A stretch of 64,000 nucleotides of DNA from TMP-24 sp046348855 (GCA_046348855.1 JAXMDK010000012.1:1-64000); one strand, 5' to 3'; numbered from the stretch's first letter, positions 40,757 through 50,314 are shown. Notes: generated by a model from the letters alone, not told the origin. Numbers and translations are program-made.

Positions 40757-41722
40757 ATGGCACTCGAAGATGCAAAGACGCAGGTCGATACTGCGTTCAC
40801 CCGCAAGGGTCTGAAAGGTTATGCCTTTGAAAATGCGTTCGGGGGGGCTACCAGCTTCCTGCGCCGCACCTATTCCAGGGACCTCGCCGGGGTCGACCTG
40901 GCGATCACCGGGGTCCCGTTTGACCAGGCGGTCAGCCACCGCACCGGCACCCGCTTCGGCCCGCGCGCGATCCGCGAGGCGTCGAGCCTCATGCCCTACG
41001 ATCCGCCGGCCGGCTGGCCGACCAGCCCGCTCGAGGACATGGCGATTGTCGACTATGGCGATGTGGCCTTCGACTATGCCAACGTGCCCGAGTTTCCCGA
41101 TGCGCTGACCAGCCACATCCGTACCATCCTGAAGGCCGGGGCGGGGTCGGTGGTGCTGGGGGGCGACCATTTCATCACCTTCCCGATCCTGAAGGCCTAT
41201 GCCGAAAAGTTCGGGCCGGTGAGCCTGATCCATTTCGACGCCCATTCCGACCTGTGGCCGGACGACAACATGGCGCGGATCGACCACGGAACCATGTTCT
41301 ACAAGGCAGTCAAGTCCGGCTGCGTCGATCCCACGACCTCGGTGCAGATCGGCATCCGCACCACGACCGAGGATTACCTCGGCGTCAATGTCATCACTGC
41401 GCGCGAAGCCCACGAGATGGGGGTGGCGGCGGTGGTGTCGAAGGTGAAGGCGATCGTCGGCGACCGGCCGACCTACCTGACCTTCGACATCGACGCGCTC
41501 GACCCGGCCTTCGCGCCCGGCACCGGCACCCCGGTCTGGGGCGGGCTGGCCAGCTGGCAGGTGGCGGCGATGCTGCGGGACCTGGCGGGCATCAACCTGG
41601 TGGGCGGCGACGTGGTCGAGGTCTCGCCGCCCTACGACACGACCGGGGCGACGGCGATCGCGGGGGCGCATGTCGCCTACGAACTGATCTGCCTTTACCA
41701 CTGGGCCAAGACCCGCCGCTGA
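40757..41722 (+). CDS. speB: Agmatinase (ureohydrolase family)
   Basis: 321 residues from ATG 40757. The binuclear manganese site is seen in VLGGDHFITFP, LIHFDAHSDLW and LTFDIDALDPAFAPGTGTPVWGG. DxxxSHRTGTRFGPRAIREAS near the N-terminus fits agmatinase rather than arginase. It hydrolyses agmatine (or a related guanidino compound) to putrescine and urea. It follows the aminotransferase by 166 nt with its own copy of the operator, so both likely answer to one regulator of polyamine use. Confidence 0.88.
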   Translation: MALEDAKTQVDTAFTRKGLKGYAFENAFGGATSFLRRTYSRDLAGVDLAITGVPFDQAVSHRTGTRFGPRAIREASSLMPYDPPAGWPTSPLEDMAIVDYGDVAFDYANVPEFPDALTSHIRTILKAGAGSVVLGGDHFITFPILKAYAEKFGPVSLIHFDAHSDLWPDDNMARIDHGTMFYKAVKSGCVDPTTSVQIGIRTTTEDYLGVNVITAREAHEMGVAAVVSKVKAIVGDRPTYLTFDIDALDPAFAPGTGTPVWGGLASWQVAAMLRDLAGINLVGGDVVEVSPPYDTTGATAIAGAHVAYELICLYHWAKTRR

Positions 41723-41731
41723 TCGGGCGGC

Positions 41732-41755
41732 GACCCCGCCCCCGCGGGCGGGGTC
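41732..41755 (+). terminator. Strong hairpin after the agmatinase gene
   Basis: GACCCCGCCC (41732-41741) pairs perfectly with GGGCGGGGTC (41746-41755), loop CCGC, followed by ATTCCC, beginning 9 nt after the stop. The T tract is weak. Confidence 0.5.
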
Positions 41756-41787
41756 ATTCCCTTGCCTGTGCCGCGCGCGGCGCGGCG

Positions 41788-41880
41788 GCCTCCGGCGGGG
41801 ATATTTCCCGGACAGAAAGTGCGAGGTGACCACTTTCTGTCGGCAAATATCCCGGGGTCCGGGGCAGAGCCCCGGGCGCG
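41788..41880. repeat. Interspersed intergenic repeat, copies C in inverted pair
   Basis: Two copies face each other: GGGGATATTTCCCGGACAG then AAAGTG on the left, and CACTTTCTGTCGGCAAATAT then CCCGG on the right, forming an almost perfect 25-bp dyad around CGAGGTGAC. Lies between the agmatinase and prfA genes. Confidence 0.7.
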
Positions 41881-41919
41881 GCCCTTGACCGGGGCGCGGC
41901 GAGCCGCCATGAGGCAGGC

Positions 41920-42975
41920 ATGATACCTTTGGACAAGCTCGACCAGATCGTGCGGCGTTTCGAATTTCTCGAGGCGCGGCTGTCGGCCGGCGCCGCCCCG
42001 GCCGAGATCGCCGGGCTGTCGCGCGAATATGCCGAACTGAAGCCGGTGGTGGCCGAGATCGGCGCCTACCGGCAGGTGCTGGCCGATCTGGACGAGGCCG
42101 GCGGGATGCTGGCCGACCCCGAGATGCGGGCGCTGGCCGAGGAGGAACTGCCGAAGCTGAAGGCGCGGCTGCCCGAGATGGAGGGGCGGCTGCGCCTCGC
42201 GCTTTTGCCCAAGGATGCGGCCGACGCGCGGCCGGCGATCCTGGAGATCCGGCCCGGCACCGGCGGCGAGGAGGCGGCGCTGTTTGCGGGCGACCTCCTG
42301 CGCATGTACCAGAAATACGCCGAGGCGCAGGGCTGGCGGTTCGAGCTTCTCGAATACTCGCCGACCGAACTGGGCGGCGTGAAGGAAGCGGTGGCGCGGA
42401 TCGAGGGCGAGGGGGTCTTCGCCCGGCTGAAGTTCGAAAGCGGCGTCCACCGGGTGCAGCGGGTGCCCGAGACCGAGGCGGGCGGGCGCATCCATACCTC
42501 GGCCGCGACGGTCGCGGTTTTGCCCGAGGCCGAGGAGGTCGAGATCGACATTCCCGCCGCCGACATCAGGATCGACACGATGCGGTCGTCGGGCGCCGGC
42601 GGCCAGCATGTGAACACCACCGACTCGGCGGTCAGGATCACCCACCTGCCGACCGGCATCGTCGTCACAAGTTCGGAAAAGTCCCAGCACCAGAACCGCG
42701 CCAATGCGATGGCGGTGCTGCGGGCGCGGCTTTACGATCTGGAGCGTGGCCGGGCGGCAGACGAACGCGCCGCCGACCGTCGGGCCCAGGTCGGCTCGGG
42801 CGACCGGTCCGAACGCATCCGCACCTACAATTTCCCGCAAGGCCGGATGACCGACCACCGGATCAACCTGACGCTCTACCGGCTCGAGGCGATCCTTCAG
42901 GGCGACCTGACCGAGGTGATCGACGCGCTGGTCGCCCATGACCAGGCGGCGAAGCTGGCCGAGGCCGAAGCGTGA
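41920..42975 (+). CDS. prfA: Peptide chain release factor 1
   Basis: 351 residues. GGQ motif in SSGAGGQHVNTTDSAVR for peptidyl-tRNA hydrolysis; the RF1 stop-codon reading segment is in HRVQRVPETEAGGRIHTSA (P-E-T at the PxT position). Length and C-terminus (RMTDHRINLTLYRLEAILQGDLTEVIDAL) are standard for RF1. The stop overlaps the GTG start of prmC, which methylates its GGQ glutamine. Confidence 0.96.
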   Translation: MIPLDKLDQIVRRFEFLEARLSAGAAPAEIAGLSREYAELKPVVAEIGAYRQVLADLDEAGGMLADPEMRALAEEELPKLKARLPEMEGRLRLALLPKDAADARPAILEIRPGTGGEEAALFAGDLLRMYQKYAEAQGWRFELLEYSPTELGGVKEAVARIEGEGVFARLKFESGVHRVQRVPETEAGGRIHTSAATVAVLPEAEEVEIDIPAADIRIDTMRSSGAGGQHVNTTDSAVRITHLPTGIVVTSSEKSQHQNRANAMAVLRARLYDLERGRAADERAADRRAQVGSGDRSERIRTYNFPQGRMTDHRINLTLYRLEAILQGDLTEVIDALVAHDQAAKLAEAEA

Positions 42976-43799
42976 CGGCGGCCGAGGCGCTGCGGCTGGC
43001 GGTGGCGCGGCTGGGGGCGGCCGGGATCGACGGGGCGGCGGGCGACGCGCGGCGGCTTCTGGCCCATGCGCTGAGGATCGCGCCCGACCGGCTGACCCTG
43101 AACCTTGGCGACGAGATGTCGCCGGCCGCCACGGCGGCCTTCGACGCCGTGCTGGCGGCGCGGGCGGCGCGCCAGCCGGTCGCGCAGATCGTCGGCCAGC
43201 GGCTGTTTTACGGCCACAGGTTCCGGGTGACGCGCGACGTGCTCGACCCCCGACCCGAAACCGAACTGCTGGTCGGGCTGGCGCTCGACAGGCCCTTTGC
43301 GCGGATGCTCGATCTCGGCACTGGTTCGGGCTGCATCCTGCTGTCATGTCTGGCGGGAATGGCGGGGGCCAGCGGTCTGGGCTGCGATCTGTCGCCAGCC
43401 GCATTGGCGGTGGCGGCGGACAATGCCGGGGCGCTGGGGCTCGCGTCGCGGGCGCGGTTCCGGCTGTCGGACTGGTTTTCCGGGGTCGAGGGGCAGTTCG
43501 ACCTGATCGTGTCGAACCCGCCCTATATCGCGGCGGCCGAGATGGCCGGCCTTGCGCCCGAGGTCCGCGACTGGGAGCCGCACCTGGCACTGACGCCGGG
43601 CGGTGACGGACTGGACGCCTATCGCGCCATCGCGGAAGGTGCCGGGGCGCATCTGGCGCCCGGCGGGCGGCTGATGGTCGAGATCGGGCCGACCCAGGCG
43701 GCGGCGGTTGCGGCCATCCTGCACGGGGCGGGGTTCGTCGAGGTGGCGGTTCACCGCGATCTTGACGGGCGGGACCGGGTGCTGATCGCGCAGATGTGA
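42972..43799 (+). CDS. prmC: Peptide chain release factor N(5)-glutamine methyltransferase
   Basis: 275 residues starting at GTG 42972 in the GTGA overlap with prfA. N-terminal helical domain, then SAM site MLDLGTGSGCILL and catalytic LIVSNPPYIA. DPRPETELLV is the typical PrmC lead-in. It methylates the Gln of GGQ in RF1/RF2; coupling to prfA is common. Confidence 0.95.
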   Translation: MTAAEALRLAVARLGAAGIDGAAGDARRLLAHALRIAPDRLTLNLGDEMSPAATAAFDAVLAARAARQPVAQIVGQRLFYGHRFRVTRDVLDPRPETELLVGLALDRPFARMLDLGTGSGCILLSCLAGMAGASGLGCDLSPAALAVAADNAGALGLASRARFRLSDWFSGVEGQFDLIVSNPPYIAAAEMAGLAPEVRDWEPHLALTPGGDGLDAYRAIAEGAGAHLAPGGRLMVEIGPTQAAAVAAILHGAGFVEVAVHRDLDGRDRVLIAQM

Positions 43800-44035
43800 C
43801 CGAATTCGCGCAGTGCCGCCGACAAATCCGCGAAAATCAGCGGCTGGCCGGGGCGGCTGTGCGAATCGGCTTGCCAGCGGCCAAGCGACGTGCATAACGA
43901 AACCGTTGCGGGTCCGAGGTTGGATCGGTCCGCGACATTTGCCCCAAATGTCCCGACCGCCCGACACGTCTCAGCGTCTGGCAGCGGGGGGACAGCGGGC
44001 GGAACCTACAGCCTCAGGCGAGAACAAGAGCTCTC
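43800..44035. other. Upstream region of the DUF4167 gene
   Basis: 236 nt without a gene. It contains a perfect small dyad ACATTTG-CCC-CAAATGT at 43937-43953. The sequence just before the ATG (AACAAGAGCTCTC) offers only a modest ribosome site. Possible long leader; no known riboswitch recognised. Confidence 0.4.
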
Positions 44036-44797
44036 ATGCGATCATCGAAATCCCGTTCGCGGAACAAATCGAACCGGCAGCGTTCGCTTGGCAACATCGT
44101 CAACCGCGTGTTCGACAGTTCCGGCCCCGAGGGCAAGGTGCGCGGCACCCCGCAGCAGATCATCGACAAGTATCTGATGCTGGCCCGCGACGCGCAGTTG
44201 TCGAACGACCGCGTGGCCGAGCAGGCCTTCCTGCAGCATGCCGAACATTACACGCGGATGCTGGGCGAGGCGCAGCGTGAAATGGCGCGCGAGCAGGAGG
44301 CCCGCCAGAACCAGCCGGGCCAGAACGGCAACGGCGGGTCCAATGGCCAGGGCGGCCACGGCTATGGTGGCGAGCGGCAGGAGAGCGGGCGCGACCGTTT
44401 CGAGCAGCGCCCGCCGCGCGAGATCGAGGAAGAACAGCCCGACTTGGCGCCGCTGGGGCCGGTCGACAGCGAGGACGAGGGGCCGGGCCTGGTCGAGACG
44501 CCGGAAATGTATCACGCGCCGCAGCCCGCCGCCTTCGAGGGCCATGTGCCGGACTTCCTGGGTGCGCCGGCGGCCGATGCACCAGCCGAGCCGCGTCCGC
44601 GCCGCAACGAGCGCCGGCCCCGGTCCGAGCCCAAGGCCGATGCCAAGCCGGAGACAAGGCCGGAGGCCAAGGCCGAGGCGGGTGACAAGCCGCGCAGTGA
44701 CCGGGGGCCCCGCGGGCTGCGTGGTCCGCGCCGCCCGCGGGCCGGTGAAGAGGCCGCAGCGCCGGAGCCTGACACCAAGGTCGGCGACGAACAGTAA
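44036..44797 (+). CDS. DUF4167 domain-containing protein
   Basis: 253 residues. Residues 1-75 (RSLGNIVNRVFDSSGPEGKVRGTPQQIIDKYLMLARDAQLSNDRVAEQAFLQHAEHYTRML) are the DUF4167 domain, with a basic RNA-binding-like N-terminus (MRSSKSRSRNKSNRQ). The rest is disordered: Gln/Asn/Gly-rich, then acidic, then Arg/Pro/Lys-rich, with RGPRGLRGPRRPR at the end. Placement next to prfA-prmC is conserved in Alphaproteobacteria. A role in RNA or ribosome biology is likely but not shown. Confidence 0.9.
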   Translation: MRSSKSRSRNKSNRQRSLGNIVNRVFDSSGPEGKVRGTPQQIIDKYLMLARDAQLSNDRVAEQAFLQHAEHYTRMLGEAQREMAREQEARQNQPGQNGNGGSNGQGGHGYGGERQESGRDRFEQRPPREIEEEQPDLAPLGPVDSEDEGPGLVETPEMYHAPQPAAFEGHVPDFLGAPAADAPAEPRPRRNERRPRSEPKADAKPETRPEAKAEAGDKPRSDRGPRGLRGPRRPRAGEEAAAPEPDTKVGDEQ

Positions 44798-44806
44798 GCA
44801 AGATGC

Positions 44807-44833
44807 GGCCCGCCCCCACGGCGGGCCTTTTCG
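44807..44833 (+). terminator. Rho-independent terminator of the DUF4167 gene
   Basis: GGCCCGCC (44807-44814), loop CCCAC, GGCGGGCC (44820-44827), then TTTTCGTT. Begins 9 nt after the stop codon. Confidence 0.9.
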
Positions 44834-44849
44834 TTGGTGGAGCGGGGCC

Positions 44850-45701
44850 CTACCTGCCGCGCTGGGCGGCGACTGCGCGGGCCAGCGTGCAGAACCGTTC
44901 GAGGTCGATTTCCTCGGCACGGGCGGTGGGGGCGATGCCGGCGGCCTCGAGAAGCGCCTCGATGCCGGGGGCGATGCTGCGCAGGCTGGCGCGCAGCATC
45001 TTGCGGCGCTGGTTGAAGCCGGCGGCGACCACTTCGGACAGGATCGCCGGATCCGCGGGGTAGCGTGGGGCGGCCAGCGCGGTCAACTGGACCACGGCGG
45101 AATGAATCTTGGGCGGCGGGGTGAAAGCCTCGGGCGGCAGCGTCAGGACGATCTTCGCCTCGCAACGCCATTGCGCCAGGATCGCCAGTCGCCCGTAGGC
45201 CTTGGTGCCGGGGCGGGCGACGATGCGTTCCGCCACTTCCTTCTGGAACATCAGCGTCAGGCTTTGCCAGAAGGGCGGCCAGGCGGGCGGGGTCAGCCAG
45301 CGGACCAGAAGCTCGGTCCCGACATTGTAGGGCAGGTTCGCCACCACCCGGATCGGCGGGCTTAGACGGCCGTCGATGTCGAGCGCCAGCGCGTCGGCGT
45401 TCAGCACCTCAAGCCGGCCGGGGTAGGCGGCGGCGATCTCGGCCAGTGCAGGCAGGCAGCGGTCGTCCTTTTCGATGGCCAGCACCCGGCGCGCGCCTTC
45501 GGCCAGAAGCCCGCGGGTCAGGCCGCCGGGGCCGGGGCCGACCTCGAGAATGTCCGAGCCCGCCAGGTCGCCCGCCGCTCGGGCGATGCGCGCGGTCAGG
45601 TTCAGGTCCAGGAGGAAGTTCTGGCCAAGGCTCTTCTTCGCCACCAGCCCGTGACGGGCGATTACCTCGCGGAGGGGCGGCAGGGGGTCAATCGTGGCCA
45701 T
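44850..45701 (-). CDS. rsmA: 16S rRNA dimethyladenosine transferase RsmA (KsgA)
   Basis: 283 residues. KKSLGQNFLLD opens the family; ILEVGPGPGGLTRGLL is the SAM site and VVANLPYNVGTELL the catalytic N-L-P-Y motif. FNQRRKMLRASLR near the C-terminus is diagnostic. It dimethylates A1518/A1519 of 16S rRNA during small-subunit maturation. Last gene of the lptF-lptG-lptD-surA-pdxA-rsmA series; 99 nt (with a repeat) separate it from pdxA. Confidence 0.96.
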   Translation of the reverse strand: MATIDPLPPLREVIARHGLVAKKSLGQNFLLDLNLTARIARAAGDLAGSDILEVGPGPGGLTRGLLAEGARRVLAIEKDDRCLPALAEIAAAYPGRLEVLNADALALDIDGRLSPPIRVVANLPYNVGTELLVRWLTPPAWPPFWQSLTLMFQKEVAERIVARPGTKAYGRLAILAQWRCEAKIVLTLPPEAFTPPPKIHSAVVQLTALAAPRYPADPAILSEVVAAGFNQRRKMLRASLRSIAPGIEALLEAAGIAPTARAEEIDLERFCTLARAVAAQRGR

Positions 45702-45721
45702 TCATCGTCCCCGACCTGCCA

Positions 45722-45797
45722 TTTCCCTTGGCCAAATACTCCCGCCGGAGGCGTCCCCGGGACGGGTGGGAGTCTTGAGTATTTTTGCAAGGAAAAG
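45722..45797. repeat. Interspersed intergenic repeat, copies D in inverted pair
   Basis: TTTCCCTTGGCCAAATACTC and its near-inverse GAGTATTTTTGCAAGGAAAA flank a short GC-rich hairpin, all within the pdxA-rsmA gap. Partial copy F (near 57891) has the same TTTCC...CCAAATACTC end. Confidence 0.65.
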
Positions 45798-45800
45798 CCA

Positions 45801-46778
45801 TCAGGACAGACCCCGGCGCCGCCCCATGTCGCCAGCCATCCGCAGGGCGGCGATCAGGCTGGAAGGGTCGGCGATGCCCTGTCCGGCGATGTCATAGGCG
45901 GTGCCGTGGTCGGGCGAGGTGCGCACGAAGGGCAGGCCGAGGGTGACGTTGACGCCCTGCGCGAAGTCCAGCGTCTTGATCGGGATCAGCGCCTGGTCGT
46001 GGTACATACAGACGGCCGCGTCATAGCGGGCGCGGGCGGCGGGGTGGAACATCGTGTCGGCGGGCAGCGGGCCGGCCAGGCGGAAGCCTTCGGCTCGGAG
46101 CCGGTCGAGGACCGGGATCAGCAGGTCGATCTCTTCCCGGCCCATCGCCCCGCCTTCGCCGGCGTGCGGGTTGAGGCCCGCGACCGCGAGGCGCGGATCG
46201 GCAAGGCCGAAGTCGCGGATCAGGCCGGTGCGGGTGATGCGCAGCGTTTCTTCCAGAAGCGGCGCCGTCAGGCGGGCCGGGACTTCCGACAGGGGGCAGT
46301 GGATGGTGACGGGGACGGTTCTGAGCGCGTCGCAAGCCAGCATCATCACCACGCGGCCGACGCCGGCCAGATGGGCGAGAAATTCCGTATGGCCCGGAAA
46401 GGCGAAGCCCGCGCCGTCCTTCAGCGCCTTCTTGTGGATCGGCGCGGTGCAGAGCGCGCCCGCCGCGCCGTCCCGGACGAGCGCCACGGCGCGTTCGATC
46501 ACGGCGATGGTTCCGGCTGCGTTGGCCGGGTCGGGCTGGCCGGGGCGGGCAGGCGCGGCAAAGGGGTGGGGCAGGACCGGCAGGCGGTCCGGGGCGATGC
46601 CCGCCGCCTCGGCCGGGGTGGCGATCTCGGTGATGGCGGAGCCCGCGGGCAGGTGGCGCGGATCGCCCAGCCAGGCGAAGGGCACCGCCGCCCCCAGTAC
46701 CGCGCGGGCCTTGACCGCGAGTTCGGGCCCGACCCCGGACGGATCGCCCGAAGTCAGGACGATGACCGGCGGGGTCAT
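45801..46778 (-). CDS. pdxA: 4-hydroxythreonine-4-phosphate dehydrogenase
   Basis: 325 residues from ATG 46778, overlapping the surA stop (ATGA). VLTSGDPSGVGPELA, LCTAPIHKKAL, FPGHTEFLA, GLNPHAGEGGAMG (metal-binding His) and MYHDQALIPIKTLDF are the PdxA motifs. It acts in the DXP-dependent pyridoxal phosphate pathway. Confidence 0.96.
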   Translation of the reverse strand: MTPPVIVLTSGDPSGVGPELAVKARAVLGAAVPFAWLGDPRHLPAGSAITEIATPAEAAGIAPDRLPVLPHPFAAPARPGQPDPANAAGTIAVIERAVALVRDGAAGALCTAPIHKKALKDGAGFAFPGHTEFLAHLAGVGRVVMMLACDALRTVPVTIHCPLSEVPARLTAPLLEETLRITRTGLIRDFGLADPRLAVAGLNPHAGEGGAMGREEIDLLIPVLDRLRAEGFRLAGPLPADTMFHPAARARYDAAVCMYHDQALIPIKTLDFAQGVNVTLGLPFVRTSPDHGTAYDIAGQGIADPSSLIAALRMAGDMGRRRGLS

Positions 46779-48085
46779 GGCCGGGTGATGATCGCGTCGG
46801 CGCCGAGTTCCGCCAGCCAGACGTCGGCCAGTTGGGACAGCTTGCGGTTGACCACCTCGTCGCCGACCTGGTCGCGGCTGGGGCCGAGGCCGAAGCCCAC
46901 GTCCTTGATGACCGAGGGGATCACCACGCCGGCGGCGGAGCGGGCCGGCTGGGCCGGGACGACCACCGGCTGGTCGGGCGTGATCGGGCCGGCGGCGCGG
47001 GTAGCGGTGCGGCTGCACAGCATGACCAGCTGGAGGCTGCCGTCGGCGGCATGCAGCGTCGTGGATTCGTTGGCGTCAAGCCCGTCGAGCGCCGCGCCCA
47101 CGGCGCCGGGGATCTGGCCACGGCGCTGGGTCTGGCGGTGCAGTTGCAGGCCGCGGGCGGCGGTGTAGAGGTCGTCGCAGGTGGGCGCCGCGTCGCGGAT
47201 GGCGGCCAGCGAGGCTTCGGACCCGGCGGGCAGGCGCAGGTCGGCATAGTCCACAGCCACCTCGGATGGCGCGATCTTGGCGTCGCCCTGGGCAAATCCG
47301 CGCACCAGGAACAGGCCGACATAGCCCGCCATCGGCACCGGGTCGCTGATCTGGCCCTGGCCGAGCTTCGATATGGCCTGGGCGACCTGCGGCGGCAGGT
47401 TCGACAGCGGAATCCAGTTGACCCGCCCGCCGTCGGCGCGCGAGGCGGCGACGGAATTTTCCCGGGCGGCGCGGGCAAAGTCGGCCTCGCCGTGCAGCGT
47501 ATCCTTCAGCCGCTTGGCCAGCGTCGACACCCGCCCCATTTCGCCGGGCCGGGCGGTCATCAGGATTTCCGACATCAGCACCCGCGGGCCGGCGCCGCGG
47601 CCGTAGTCGGCGGACAGCGCATGGTCGATCTCGGCGTCGCTGGCCGAGACATGGCCGACAAAGCGGGCGCGCACGGCGCCGCGCCAGGCGACCCCGGCGC
47701 GCACGAAATCCCGGAAGGATTCCGGGTCGACGCCGCCCTGGGCCAGGACCGCGAGGAACCGGGGCGTGTCAAGATTGGCGCGGCCGGCGAATTCGGTCAT
47801 CCCGGCCTGGATGTCGTCTTCGCTGACCTGGACCGACAGCGCCTTGGCAGCCTGCATGCGCAGGCGGTCCTCGATCAGGCCGCGTTCCGCCTCGGCGGCC
47901 TTGTCGCCGGGAAAGCCCAGAAGCGTCAGGAACTTGATGCGCTGGTCCATCTCGTAGCCGGTGACGACGCTGTCGTTGACCTTGATCACCGGGCTGAAGG
48001 GGCCGGTGCCTTGGGCGACGGCAGGCAGGGCCGCCAGCGCCGCAAAACCGGCGGCCAGGATCGGAAGAAGGAATTTCAGGCGCAT
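46775..48085 (-). CDS. surA: SurA-type periplasmic peptidyl-prolyl isomerase/chaperone
   Basis: 436 residues. Signal peptide (FLLPILAAGFAALAALPAVAQ), SurA N-terminal helical domain (IKVNDSVVTGYEMDQRIKFLTLL ... EDDIQAGM), then a parvulin (PPIC) domain about residues 165-270 (AARENSVAASRADGGRVNWIPLSNLPPQVAQAI). Only one parvulin domain is clear, plus a divergent C-terminus. It helps outer-membrane proteins, including LptD encoded just upstream, to fold. Confidence 0.88.
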   Translation of the reverse strand: MRLKFLLPILAAGFAALAALPAVAQGTGPFSPVIKVNDSVVTGYEMDQRIKFLTLLGFPGDKAAEAERGLIEDRLRMQAAKALSVQVSEDDIQAGMTEFAGRANLDTPRFLAVLAQGGVDPESFRDFVRAGVAWRGAVRARFVGHVSASDAEIDHALSADYGRGAGPRVLMSEILMTARPGEMGRVSTLAKRLKDTLHGEADFARAARENSVAASRADGGRVNWIPLSNLPPQVAQAISKLGQGQISDPVPMAGYVGLFLVRGFAQGDAKIAPSEVAVDYADLRLPAGSEASLAAIRDAAPTCDDLYTAARGLQLHRQTQRRGQIPGAVGAALDGLDANESTTLHAADGSLQLVMLCSRTATRAAGPITPDQPVVVPAQPARSAAGVVIPSVIKDVGFGLGPSRDQVGDEVVNRKLSQLADVWLAELGADAIITRP

Positions 48086-48121
48086 TCTGGTATCCGTCTG
48101 CTCTGTCTTGTCATCAGCGGC

Positions 48122-50314
48122 CTAGGGACCGCAGGTCCGGCGGTAGCTGGTGCCCTGTGTTCCGCTGCCGAAGCCTGCAAGGCGGACTGAAAGGCTGAAT
48201 TGCGTGGTGGGGCGCACAGTAGTCGAGGACGAGTATCTGCGCGAGAGGGAAAGATCGACGATGGCGCATTCGTTGCGGTATTCGAAGCCGAGTGCCGCGC
48301 GGGTCGGCTGCTTGGCCTGAAGGTCATAGCGGCCCGAGGCGTTGAGGCGCCAGCCCTCGGTCGCCTGCCAGCCGCCGTCGAACGCCAGTTCCGACGTGGG
48401 TGTCGGGCGGCCAAGCACCGGGTCGGCGACCAGCCAGACGTAGCTCGCGGCCAGGTCGTAGCGGCCGGTGTCGAAGTTCAGGCGCAGCTCGTCCTTGGAG
48501 AAAGTGAAATCGTCGGCGAACATGGCGCGGTTGGTGGCGATCAGGCCGCCGGGGGTGACGATCTGGGCGGCGACAAGCCAGTCGGACCGGGTGCCGGACA
48601 GGTGCGATCCGGTCGAGAACTGGCCCAGATCCTCGCTGCGCAGGATGCGCCCGGCGGCGATCCTCATCCGGTCGCCCGCGGTGCCGAGGCGGCTCCAGGT
48701 CAGCCCGATGTTGGCGCGCAGACCACTTTCGTAGACGTCGGCGCCGGGAAAGCGGCTGTAGCTGAACAGGTTGCCCTCGTCGAACTCGACCTGCGCGCTG
48801 TCCTCGTTGGGGACCGCGCGGCCGGGCAGTCGGCTCCAGACCAGCTGGACCATCGGTTCGAGCGTCTGGGTGGCCTCGCCCGGCCCTGTCGCGGAGCGGA
48901 CGAAGGGCCAGGCGAGGTCGACCGAGGCGAAGGGCGTCACCCGGGTGACGGTGCCGGCGAAAGTCTGGTCCTGCGATATGGAATAGATGTCGGCCAGCAC
49001 CTGGCCGCCTCCGCCCAGAACCATGCCGTTTGCGAGGACCGTCTGGCCGCGCCAGCCCAGCCCCAGCGAGGCGCGCGCCACGTCGCGCCCATCGGTCACG
49101 CCGTCGCCGTTGGCGTCCCAGGACACGCCCGAGCGGCGGGCATGGTCATGCAGGCCGAAGGACAGAGTCGCCTCGCCGCCGATCAGGTCGGGGGTGAAGC
49201 GGCGGATCAGCGACAGGTCGCCCACCAGCGTCGGCTGGACCTGATTGCTGTCGCCGGCGCGCAGCGAGTTGTAGCGCAGCATGCGGGCGTCGAAATAGCT
49301 GTCGCGCCGCACCCGGCCGAGCCAGGCGCCGCTGGACAGCCGATCCTTGTCGGAAATGCCGTAGTCGATCAGGTAGGCGTCGTCGGTCGTCGTCTCGATG
49401 CGGAAACCGGCGTAGTAGTGCTCAGGCAGGACAAAACTGCCGTCGGCGAAGAAATAGCCGCGGGTCCGGTTGGGCAGGATCTGGTCGTGGCTAAGTGCGC
49501 CCGACCATTCAAAGCTGCCGTTGGCCAGCGCCTGGCGATAGCGCAGCGCGACGGTCCGGCCGTTCTTGGCGCTGATGTAGGGCGTGACGGTCAGGTCGCG
49601 GCTGTCGCCGATGGCGATGAAATAGGGCAGCTTGATGCCCAGTCCGAGGCCCGAGGATGAACTCAGCGACGGCAGCAGGAAGCCGGTGGCGCGGTCGATG
49701 GTCGGGTCGGGCATGCGCAGGCGCGGAATGTAGAAGACCGGCACGCCGGCGATGCGGAACTGGGCGTTGTCGAAATAGATCTGGTGTTCCAGCTGGTCGT
49801 GGACCACGCGGCTGGCGCGGATTTCCCACAGGGGCCGGGGATTGGCGGCGCAGACCTGGCAGGACGAGGCGGTGACGCGCGCCAGCTGGGTGTAGCGGCC
49901 GTTGATGCGCAGCATCTGCTGCGAGGCCATCTGCAACTGGTCGTGCAGTACCATGCGGGCGCTTTGCAGGATGCCGTTCTGCAGGTCGCCCGAAAGGTCG
50001 GCCTGGTCGGCCAGGATGACGGTTCCGGTGGCGTCGGTCATGGTCATCGGGCCGTCGATCTTCAGCCGGTCGGTGGTCTGGTCATAGCTGATGCGGCGGG
50101 CCTTCAGGCGGGCGCCCTTGTAGAGCACCTCGACCGAGCCTTCGGCGGTCAGGCTGTTGTCGGCATTGATGAAGATCCGGTCGGCGACCAGCGAGGGCGG
50201 CTGTTGCTGGGGGGCCGCGTCCTGGGCCGGGGCGGCCGAGGCGGCGGCCAGCAGCGCCAAGCAGAGCGCGGCGGGGCGGAGGGCGGCGCGGATGCAGGCC
50301 GGAAGGCGGACCAT
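48122..50314 (-). CDS. lptD: LPS-assembly protein LptD
   Basis: 730 residues from ATG 50314, overlapping the lptG stop (TGATG). Signal peptide, then the OstA/LptA-like periplasmic domain (SLVADRIFINADNSLTAEGSVEVLYKGARLKARRISYDQ) and the large beta-barrel with YIPRLRMPDPTIDRATGFLLPSLSSSSGLGLGIKLPYFIAIG. Two Cys close together (SCQVCAANPRP) could form the structural disulfide. It inserts LPS in the outer leaflet together with LptE. Confidence 0.94.
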   Translation of the reverse strand: MVRLPACIRAALRPAALCLALLAAASAAPAQDAAPQQQPPSLVADRIFINADNSLTAEGSVEVLYKGARLKARRISYDQTTDRLKIDGPMTMTDATGTVILADQADLSGDLQNGILQSARMVLHDQLQMASQQMLRINGRYTQLARVTASSCQVCAANPRPLWEIRASRVVHDQLEHQIYFDNAQFRIAGVPVFYIPRLRMPDPTIDRATGFLLPSLSSSSGLGLGIKLPYFIAIGDSRDLTVTPYISAKNGRTVALRYRQALANGSFEWSGALSHDQILPNRTRGYFFADGSFVLPEHYYAGFRIETTTDDAYLIDYGISDKDRLSSGAWLGRVRRDSYFDARMLRYNSLRAGDSNQVQPTLVGDLSLIRRFTPDLIGGEATLSFGLHDHARRSGVSWDANGDGVTDGRDVARASLGLGWRGQTVLANGMVLGGGGQVLADIYSISQDQTFAGTVTRVTPFASVDLAWPFVRSATGPGEATQTLEPMVQLVWSRLPGRAVPNEDSAQVEFDEGNLFSYSRFPGADVYESGLRANIGLTWSRLGTAGDRMRIAAGRILRSEDLGQFSTGSHLSGTRSDWLVAAQIVTPGGLIATNRAMFADDFTFSKDELRLNFDTGRYDLAASYVWLVADPVLGRPTPTSELAFDGGWQATEGWRLNASGRYDLQAKQPTRAALGFEYRNECAIVDLSLSRRYSSSTTVRPTTQFSLSVRLAGFGSGTQGTSYRRTCGP

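Noticed and set aside
43800..44035. Riboswitch or small RNA in the leader before the DUF4167 gene
   Set aside because: Only a 7-bp dyad is visible; no known riboswitch core recognised.
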